Assembly (NCBI GenBank): GCA_903904615.1
Contig: CAIVDG010000116.1
Span: forward strand, 1 to 11,236
Direction: 5' to 3'
Origin: an uncultured Acidimicrobiaceae bacterium
GTDB lineage: Bacteria > Actinomycetota > Acidimicrobiia > Acidimicrobiales > Ilumatobacteraceae
DNA length: 11,236 bases
The notes under the pieces were generated by a model. That model had not been told where the DNA came from. It ran no database searches and saw only the letters and a list, made by a program, of their open reading frames with translations. The position numbers and the translations under genes were made by a program. Below, piece by piece: positions 6,771 to 11,236 of the stretch. How positions within the stretch are numbered: the stretch's first letter is position 1; each line of letters opens with the position of its first letter.

Positions 6771-6808
6771 CCGAAGTCTCTTCGGTGCCTGAATTGACAC
6801 CGAAGAGA
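6771..6808. terminator. Bidirectional hairpin between convergent MFS and yceI genes, with an alternative stem
   Basis: TCTCTTCGGTG (6777-6787) and CACCGAAGAGA (6798-6808) form a perfect 11-bp stem with a 10-nt loop, placed between two gene ends only 62 bp apart. No T-tract follows on either strand. A second, mutually exclusive stem exists: CCGAAG (6771-6776) pairs with CTTCGG (6780-6785), the same segment that the main stem uses. It probably terminates or stabilises the 3' ends of both mRNAs. Confidence 0.7.
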
Positions 6809-6823
6809 ACAGAGCGAAGTCAA

Positions 6824-7354
6824 TTAAGCGGGAACGATTTGAATTTCTAGTTCGATGGTTACCTTGTCGCTCACGAGCATGCCATCGAGACCAATAGGTG
6901 CATTGAAACTGATTCCAAAGTCGCTGCGATTGAACTGACCAGAAGCACTGAAGCCCGCACGGGTCATGTCGTAAGCATCAACAGTGACGCCGTGGAATTC
7001 AAGATCAAGAGCGACCTCTTTGGTGATGCCATTGATGGTGAGATTTCCCTTGAGTGAGGTTTCAGTAACTACAGCAGACACAAAGGTCATAGTTGGGTGA
7101 GTGGCTGTGTTGAAGAAGTCGCCGCTTTGAAGGTGCCCGTCGCGCTGAGCATTATTGGTGTCGATTGATGACATGTCGATAGTGGCCGATACTGAGCTCG
7201 AGAGTTGATCGTCGGCCACAGTAACTGTGCCGCTAAATGAGTTGAAGCGGCCGCGAACCTTTGAGAGGCCAAGGTGACGCACTGTAAAGCCAACTTCTGA
7301 ATGGCTTGGCTCAATATTCCATATTCCTGGGGTGAGTGTGTTAATTGTTGTCAT
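6824..7354 (-). CDS. YceI-family lipocalin-like protein (probable polyisoprenoid/lipid binding)
   Basis: 176 aa from the ATG at 7354. It shows the full YceI fold pattern: IWNIEPSHSEVGFTVRHLGLSKVRGRF near the N-terminus, SATIDMSSIDTNNAQRDGHL, then FFNTATHPTMTF, GNLTINGITKEVALDLEF, and a final strand DKVTIELEIQIVPA. The family is an eight-stranded barrel that binds isoprenoid-type lipids. There is no signal peptide, so a cytoplasmic location is likely. An in-frame GTG at 7360 would add two residues. However, it lies only 1 bp after the -10 (7367-7362), so a transcript from that promoter could not include it, and ATG 7354 is preferred. It is divergent from marR and converges on the MFS gene. Regulation by MarR is inferred from the shared inverted repeat. 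The physiological role is unknown; stress or lipophile handling is possible. Confidence 0.9.
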   Translation of the reverse strand: MTTINTLTPGIWNIEPSHSEVGFTVRHLGLSKVRGRFNSFSGTVTVADDQLSSSVSATIDMSSIDTNNAQRDGHLQSGDFFNTATHPTMTFVSAVVTETSLKGNLTINGITKEVALDLEFHGVTVDAYDMTRAGFSASGQFNRSDFGISFNAPIGLDGMLVSDKVTIELEIQIVPA

Positions 7355-7393
7355 GTCCACAAATATAGCAGCAAATTATTGACATGACAACAA
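7345..7393. promoter_or_regulatory. Twin MarR operator: perfect 13-bp inverted repeat between yceI and marR
   Basis: TTGTTGTCATGTC (7345-7357) and GACATGACAACAA (7381-7393) are exact reverse complements separated by 23 bp. Each arm also belongs to a near-palindromic 12-mer: TTGACATGACAA (7379-7390) and, on the minus strand, TGGACATGACAA (7359-7348). These fit MarR dimer boxes. Their centres are 31 bp apart, about three helical turns, so two dimers would lie on one DNA face. The left box covers the yceI start; the right box covers the yceI -35 and the region just upstream of the marR -10. Confidence 0.75.
7362..7390 (-). promoter_or_regulatory. Promoter of yceI
   Basis: -35 TTGTCA (7390-7385), 17-bp spacer, -10 TATATT (7367-7362), then 7 nt to the ATG at 7354. 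The good match and spacing support a leaderless transcript and decide the start codon. The -35 overlaps the right-hand operator box. Confidence 0.65.
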
Positions 7394-7404
7394 ATTGATA
7401 TAAT
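7379..7404 (+). promoter_or_regulatory. Promoter of marR (extended -10, consensus TATAAT)
   Basis: TGATATAAT (7396-7404) is a full extended -10, and a perfect TTGACA lies at 7379-7384, but the spacing is only 14 bp. The extended -10 may therefore carry most of the activity. Six bases separate the -10 from the ATG at 7411, so transcription should begin at the start codon. The TTGACA is part of the right-hand operator box, which suggests autoregulation. Confidence 0.65.
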
Positions 7405-7410
7405 GGTCAA

Positions 7411-7878
7411 ATGGAACCCAATTGGCTGAGCAAAGAAGAAGAGAAGGCGTGGCGCGGGTTCGTGGCACTACGTATTGGTCTAGTTGGTCACTTGGCACGA
7501 CAACTTGCCCAAGACTCAGGCATTACCGAAGCTGAATTTGAAGTTTTGGTCGTTGTGTCAGAAGCTCCAGGTCAACGCATCAGGTCTCGCGACTTGGGCA
7601 AGGCCTTGAACTGGGAACGCAGCCGACTTTCGCATCAAATCACTCGTATGGAAGAGCGTGGAATGGTGGCACGCGAACAATGTGAAAATGATGCTCGTGG
7701 TTTTGATGTTTTACTCACGAAGGTTGGGTTGAAAGCAATACAGGCTGCGGCTCCTGCGCATCTTGAAGGAGTTCGGCACTGCTTCATTGATCTACTGACT
7801 CCTGCTCAAATGAAAACTCTTTCAAGCATTGCTGAAGTTGTCACTGAGCACCTTAAGAAAGAGCATCCGCAAGATTAG
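7411..7878 (+). CDS. MarR-family transcriptional regulator
   Basis: 155 aa with the MarR architecture: N-terminal dimerisation helix (residues about 8-35), winged helix about 38-110, and C-terminal dimerisation helices 118-150. The HTH is IRSRDLGKALNWERSRLSHQITRMEERG (57-84), with recognition helix around WERSRLSHQITRM. The wing runs VAREQCENDARGFDVLLT, including the usual acidic-Arg-Gly pair D94/R96/G97. C91 at the wing base is the only Cys near the DNA-binding domain apart from C124 further on; redox sensing cannot be concluded. It is divergent from yceI with a twin operator between them, so it is probably a repressor of yceI and of itself. It converges on the FAD hydroxylase gene with only 3 bp between stop codons. 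The ligand is unknown. Confidence 0.93.
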   Translation: MEPNWLSKEEEKAWRGFVALRIGLVGHLARQLAQDSGITEAEFEVLVVVSEAPGQRIRSRDLGKALNWERSRLSHQITRMEERGMVAREQCENDARGFDVLLTKVGLKAIQAAAPAHLEGVRHCFIDLLTPAQMKTLSSIAEVVTEHLKKEHPQD

Positions 7879-7881
7879 TGA

Positions 7882-9447
7882 TTACCCAAGTATCTGTTCA
7901 ATATGCTGGTCGGGTCGCACAACTATTGCCTGGTGCGGTAACAGTTGAAGAGTGGAAACCCACCAATTGTCAGGGTCTGTCACTTCAGTTCGCATGCGAA
8001 CATCACAATGTTCTCCCGAATATTGTGCCCCACCTATCACAACGTGAGAATGAAGCGGAACAAGATCGAGAGACGAAATGGTTTCGCCGTTACGCACGAG
8101 CCAGCCATGAGGCAAGCGATTGCCGGGTTCAGCGCTTGGGCGATATGAGGTAATGATTTCATCGGAGAGTACTTCTAGAGGTGTTGTGGAGTGTTCGGTG
8201 GTGTAGCGGTAACCCACTTGCAAACCAATCATGTTGAAGTGTGTCGCTTGGTTGTTAATGGCGGTCTCAATTGAGGCAAGAGACTCATCAGAGATCAATG
8301 CGGCATCAAGATTTCTTGCTGAAACCTCTTTGTCGGGGTCGATGCCAAGCGCCATGAATACATCAAACATTTTGAAGGCATTTTCTAGGCTTGCTTGAGC
8401 ATTGCGTTCGGCGATTGGGCGGCGCTCTGCTTCATAAGTGTTGAGCAACTCTTCGCTGGCTGAACCCTGGTGAACAGCTGCAATTTTCCACAGCAGGTTA
8501 TGAATGTCGCCAATGCCTGTGTTCAGGCCCATGCCCCCGGTAGGTGGAAAGCGATGCGCTGCATCGCCGGCAAGAAAAACATGACCTTGTTGATATGACT
8601 GAGCCAACTGTGAAGTCATTGTCCAAGTTGATTGGCGTAGCAATGTAATAGTGCTGTCGGTTGGGGCGAGTGCGCGGCGGATGTGTGCAATACATTCCTC
8701 GTCGGTGAATGTTGCGGGGTTTGGCTCGTCGGTGGGCATCATGTACACCCATTCATTGTCTCCACCGTGGGAAACGAGTGCGCCACCTGAATATGGGTCA
8801 CAGATCCAATACAAAATTCCGGGGTGTGCACCAACAAGAGCATTGAGGTTGGCTTGGAAATGGAACATGTTGAACTTCTGCAAGTTGTCGGGGCCATCCA
8901 TAGCAATGCCAATGTTGTGCCGAACAGAGCTCGATGCTCCATCGCAAGCGATGATCCATGTGCTCTCAATTGTGCTCAGCGCATCGCCAACTTGAATTGT
9001 TGTAGTAAATCCGTGAGCAGTCGCTTCATGAGAAACGTAACTACTGGAGTACTCAACGTTGATGCCACGTTGTTGGAGTTCTGCGGTGAGTAGTGGCTCA
9101 AGGCGATGTTGCGAGAGGTTCCGCAACGGGGTTGGCGTAATTTCTAAATTGTCGTCACCCTGTTGCTCGTAGGGGAGAGTTCCAATAATGGTTTCACCAA
9201 GGCGCGTCACCCAATGCACGTGCCCTGCCTTTTTAGGTGTTTGTGCATGTGAGCGAATGGTGTTGACATCGAGCCCTATTTGTCGCCAAATTTCAAACGT
9301 GCGAGCGTTAATAACGTGAGCAGCGGGAGCACGCTGAGTGGAAGGCCGGCGGTCGATGATGCGCACTGTGAGCCCAAGCTCGTGTGCAAGAAGCGCGCCG
9401 GTGAGACCAACAGGGCCAGCGCCAACAATAAGAATGTCGGTTGTCAT
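7882..9447 (-). CDS. FAD-binding aromatic hydroxylase, TfdB/PheA/MhpA-like
   Basis: 521 aa. The N-terminal Rossmann FAD motif is DILIVGAGPVGLTGALLA (residues 4-21), followed by the acidic end of beta-2, IIDRR (30-34). The DG motif is IIACDGASSSVR (165-176), and the GD motif is HVFLAGDAAHRFPPTGGMG (289-307). The tail of roughly 130 residues, from about 390, resembles the thioredoxin-like C-terminal domain of phenol hydroxylase-type enzymes. The family uses NAD(P)H and O2 to add a hydroxyl group to a phenolic ring, often making a catechol. It is the last gene of the leftward operon after dioxygenase and SDR, 9 bp after the SDR stop, with AAAGGT (9458-9453) as Shine-Dalgarno. In this context it likely prepares the ring for cleavage. 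The substrate, for instance a hydroxyphenyl acid, cannot be fixed. A role in polyketide or antibiotic tailoring is less likely. Confidence 0.9.
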   Translation of the reverse strand: MTTDILIVGAGPVGLTGALLAHELGLTVRIIDRRPSTQRAPAAHVINARTFEIWRQIGLDVNTIRSHAQTPKKAGHVHWVTRLGETIIGTLPYEQQGDDNLEITPTPLRNLSQHRLEPLLTAELQQRGINVEYSSSYVSHEATAHGFTTTIQVGDALSTIESTWIIACDGASSSVRHNIGIAMDGPDNLQKFNMFHFQANLNALVGAHPGILYWICDPYSGGALVSHGGDNEWVYMMPTDEPNPATFTDEECIAHIRRALAPTDSTITLLRQSTWTMTSQLAQSYQQGHVFLAGDAAHRFPPTGGMGLNTGIGDIHNLLWKIAAVHQGSASEELLNTYEAERRPIAERNAQASLENAFKMFDVFMALGIDPDKEVSARNLDAALISDESLASIETAINNQATHFNMIGLQVGYRYTTEHSTTPLEVLSDEIITSYRPSAEPGNRLPHGWLVRNGETISSLDLVPLHSHVVIGGAQYSGEHCDVRMRTEVTDPDNWWVSTLQLLPHQAIVVRPDQHIEQILG

Positions 9448-9452
9448 GAATG

Positions 9453-9458
9453 ACCTTT
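9453..9458 (-). promoter_or_regulatory. Shine-Dalgarno of the FAD hydroxylase, overlapping the SDR stop codon
   Basis: AAAGGT on the minus strand, about 5 nt before the ATG at 9447, sharing bases with the SDR TAA (9459-9457). It supports coupled translation and the chosen start. Confidence 0.6.
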
Positions 9459-10236
9459 AGAAAACACCTTCGTAGCTACCACCATCGAGTTGAATGTTTT
9501 GCCCACTCAAGTACCCCGCTTGCGCAGAGCACAAGAAAGCAAAGGCATCACCTAACTCTTCCGGGCGCCCCAGGCGGCCAGCCTTAATAGATTTCACTTG
9601 GTCTGCACGTGCTTCTTCATAGGTGAGACCACGAACTTGCATCATGATCTGCGCCATTTGTTCTTGTCGATACGTGTCGAAGCGTTCAGGGAGTAATTGA
9701 TTGACGGTGACATTGAATTGCGCAAGATCTTTGGAAAGGCCTTTCAAGACACCAGTGAGACCAAGTCGTGGCCCGTGCGAAAGTGACATTGCCGAGTGCG
9801 GAGATTTCACCATTGCAGAACTAATAGCAACGATGCGTCCGAAACGTCGTTCACACATGCCAGGGGTAACGCGCTGAACGAACATCAGCGGCCCAATCAG
9901 TGTTTTTTGTAGTGATTCGGAAAAATCTTTTTCTGCAATATCTTGAAAAAACTTTGGTGATGGCCCTTCGCCATTTAATAAAACGATGTCGGGCTGGGGG
10001 CAAGCTTCAAGCAGTAGTAATTGTGTTTTCTCAGTTGATGAGTCACCCACAACAGCACTCGCAGAGATGCTGTACTTCGCAGCAAGTTCACTTGCCGTAT
10101 CGTGCACGTCTTTTTCAGTTCGTCCATTAATCACAACATTGACGCCTTCGCGAGCGAGGCTTTCTGCACATGCTTTGCCGAGACCACGACTCGATGCGAG
10201 AAGAATGGCGTGGCGACCACGAATTCCTAGGTCCAT
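9457..10236 (-). CDS. Short-chain dehydrogenase/reductase with altered YxxxK site
   Basis: 259 aa, typical classical-SDR length. The N-terminal cofactor site reads ILLASSRGLGKACAESLA (residues 11-28), a variant of TGxxxGIG with Ala-Ser at the start. NGRT (37-40) ends beta-2 and suggests NADP(H) preference. The NNAG segment is replaced by LNGEGPSP (87-94). Catalytic Ser140 is present in IVAISSAMV, but the Tyr-x-x-x-Lys pair is missing: the aligned stretch SLSHGPRLGLTG (151-162) offers S153 and R157. The C-terminus has the usual GRLGRPEELGDAFAFLCS and YLSGQNIQLDGG. Related FabG-like proteins with the same LSxxxRxG pattern are known among SDRs and are often annotated as 3-oxoacyl-ACP reductases, but normal chemistry is doubtful here. 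It lies between dioxygenase and hydroxylase in one operon, suggesting oxidation or reduction of an aromatic-pathway intermediate. Confidence 0.9.
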   Translation of the reverse strand: MDLGIRGRHAILLASSRGLGKACAESLAREGVNVVINGRTEKDVHDTASELAAKYSISASAVVGDSSTEKTQLLLLEACPQPDIVLLNGEGPSPKFFQDIAEKDFSESLQKTLIGPLMFVQRVTPGMCERRFGRIVAISSAMVKSPHSAMSLSHGPRLGLTGVLKGLSKDLAQFNVTVNQLLPERFDTYRQEQMAQIMMQVRGLTYEEARADQVKSIKAGRLGRPEELGDAFAFLCSAQAGYLSGQNIQLDGGSYEGVF

Positions 10237-10241
10237 AACAA

Positions 10242-10246
10242 CTCCT
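10242..10246 (-). promoter_or_regulatory. Shine-Dalgarno of the SDR gene
   Basis: AGGAG on the minus strand, 5 nt before the ATG at 10236, overlapping the dioxygenase TAG (10247-10245). It fixes the start and ties the two genes together in translation. Confidence 0.75.
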
Positions 10247-11198
10247 AAATGAGTCCGCGAGCTTCGCGGGCAGCCGCAATTTCAAGCAAGTCGGGTTGGT
10301 TAATAAAACTCTCGGGCTCTTTCGGGCCCCACACGGAAAACCCTGCAGGGCCATCGGCACCTTCCCAGTCACGCTTGCAGTGGTTGCGTTCCCAATCGTC
10401 GTCATCTGTAATTTGGTCCATGTCGGAGAAGAACTCAAACATATTTCCGGAAGGGTCGGTGAGATACCAGAACATGTTTGCACCCAAGTTGTGGCGACCA
10501 ATGCCCACCACGTTTGCATCGGGCCGGTCGGCTAGAACGGCCATTCCTGCTTTGCCAATGGCGTCAACATCATCAACTTCTAGTGCGTAGTGATTGATGT
10601 GACTAGTGAAACCAGGGTGAATAAAAAGATTGTGATGGTCGGTCTCAACGCGCATAAAAGTGGCGAAGCCATTGAGCACTTGGTCAGACACCTTGAAGCC
10701 CAAACCATTGACATAGAAATCGGTAGCTTTTTCAAAGTGCGGAGTGCCAAGAACCACGTGCCCTAAGCGACGCGGCGGCCGAGGTGAGGATTCACCCAAT
10801 ACATCGGCTCGCTCACCAACACGTAGTGGATTGCCTGGACCATTGAGAGTGCGAACGGGGGGAGAGGTGAGTGGAGTGGGTTTACCCACTTCAATGAGAA
10901 TCTGATGCCCAAAAATTGGGTCTATGCAGGTGAGTGTTGTTCCCTGAATTACTGACGTCACGCCCATGTCGGCGAGGTTGCGGGAAATAAGTGCCAAGTC
11001 GCTTTCATTTTCACAACTGAGATGCATTGCAGACAGGTGTCGATAGGTGTCTTCAACAATGCTGATTTGTTTTTTTCTGTCGGCAGTGCCGAGAGCACCT
11101 GAAGCATCGGCAATGAGACCGTTCTTCAGCCAGAAATCTTTCAGCTCTTGCGGGTTCTTGACTGCCAATTCAATGTCGAGAAGACCATTCAGTGCCAT
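10245..11198 (-). CDS. Type I extradiol ring-cleavage dioxygenase (two VOC domains, BphC-like)
   Basis: 317 aa with two VOC domains: residues about 5-105 (non-catalytic) and about 143-262 (catalytic). The Fe(II) ligands are visible as H147 (RRLGHVVLG), H203 (HINHYALEV) and E255 (GNMFEFF). The second-shell catalytic residues also align with those of BphC: H189 (DHHNLFIH), H236 (GRHNLGANMFWY) and Y245. All key residues are therefore present and activity is expected: O2-dependent meta cleavage of a catechol-type ring. The C-terminus MDQITDDDDWE...GFSVWGPKEP matches the style of catechol 2,3-dioxygenase-like VOC proteins. ATG 11198 is preceded by GAAGGGAAA at 8 nt. The same frame is open to the window edge, but the conserved N-terminus begins right after this Met. 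It is the first complete gene of the visible operon. The natural catechol is unknown. Confidence 0.92.
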   Translation of the reverse strand: MALNGLLDIELAVKNPQELKDFWLKNGLIADASGALGTADRKKQISIVEDTYRHLSAMHLSCENESDLALISRNLADMGVTSVIQGTTLTCIDPIFGHQILIEVGKPTPLTSPPVRTLNGPGNPLRVGERADVLGESSPRPPRRLGHVVLGTPHFEKATDFYVNGLGFKVSDQVLNGFATFMRVETDHHNLFIHPGFTSHINHYALEVDDVDAIGKAGMAVLADRPDANVVGIGRHNLGANMFWYLTDPSGNMFEFFSDMDQITDDDDWERNHCKRDWEGADGPAGFSVWGPKEPESFINQPDLLEIAAAREARGLI

Positions 11199-11200
11199 AA

Positions 11201-11236
11201 CTAGTTTCCCTTCGCGAAGTTGCTGACGCGGCGACA
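11201..11236 (-). CDS. Possible C-terminal end of an upstream operon gene (11 codons visible)
   Basis: On the minus strand a frame open from the window edge reads CRRVSNFAKGN and stops at TAG (11203-11201), 2 bp before the dioxygenase ATG. Such spacing is typical of operons, and the dioxygenase Shine-Dalgarno (AAGGGA, 11212-11207) would lie inside it. Eleven codons are too few for any identification, and an untranslated leader is equally possible. Confidence 0.25.
   Translation of the reverse strand, partial: CRRVSNFAKGN

Noticed and set aside
7355..7360. GTG at 7360 as yceI start
   Set aside because: It lies 1 bp after the -10 of the best promoter and would not be in the transcript. ATG 7354 is 7 bp after the -10.
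11211..11218. TTCGCGAA palindrome near the right edge
   Set aside because: Eight bases are expected by chance at this scale, and it overlaps the dioxygenase Shine-Dalgarno region without further symmetry.

Overview
The window looks like a chromosomal stretch from an actinomycete-type bacterium of moderate GC, most likely an Acidimicrobiia-like freshwater or marine lineage. This is inferred from three things: a secreted protein with a TTTTTAPATTTTTT-type linker and an OmpA-like tail, a DrrAB-type ABC exporter, and divergent genes whose promoters sit so close to the start codon that their mRNAs should be leaderless. No rRNA, tRNA, CRISPR array, transposase or integrase is visible. Coding density is very high and no gap exceeds about 90 bases.

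Layout, left to right. (1) The 3' part of a salicylate-hydroxylase-like flavin monooxygenase (1-963, +). (2) A secreted protein of seven Trp/Asp-box-like repeats, a Thr-rich linker and an OmpA-like tail (1038-2714, -). It is bracketed by two 41-bp near-identical direct repeats, one of which is the true 3' end of the next gene. (3) An export module: ABC permease and ATPase (2803-4577, -), a TetR regulator (4609-5187, -) and a divergent 14-TM-class MFS exporter (5229-6761, +). TetR and MFS are separated by 41 bp, almost all of it one 17+6+17 palindrome. (4) A hairpin between convergent genes, then a YceI-family protein (6824-7354, -) and a divergent MarR regulator (7411-7878, +). Between their start codons lie a perfect 13-bp inverted repeat and two facing promoters. 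(5) A leftward aromatic-catabolism operon: type I extradiol dioxygenase, then an SDR oxidoreductase, then a TfdB/MhpA-like FAD hydroxylase (11198 down to 7882). The operon probably continues beyond the right edge.

How it works together (inference). The right operon carries hydroxylation, redox and ring-cleavage functions of aromatic breakdown, and the left monooxygenase is another aromatic hydroxylase. Between them, TetR probably represses both itself with the ABC exporter and the MFS pump through a single operator. MarR probably represses itself and yceI through two boxes three helical turns apart. The most unusual items are the repeat-flanked gene cassette at the permease 3' end, the two compact operator-promoters, and the split between leaderless first genes and Shine-Dalgarno-led internal operon genes.
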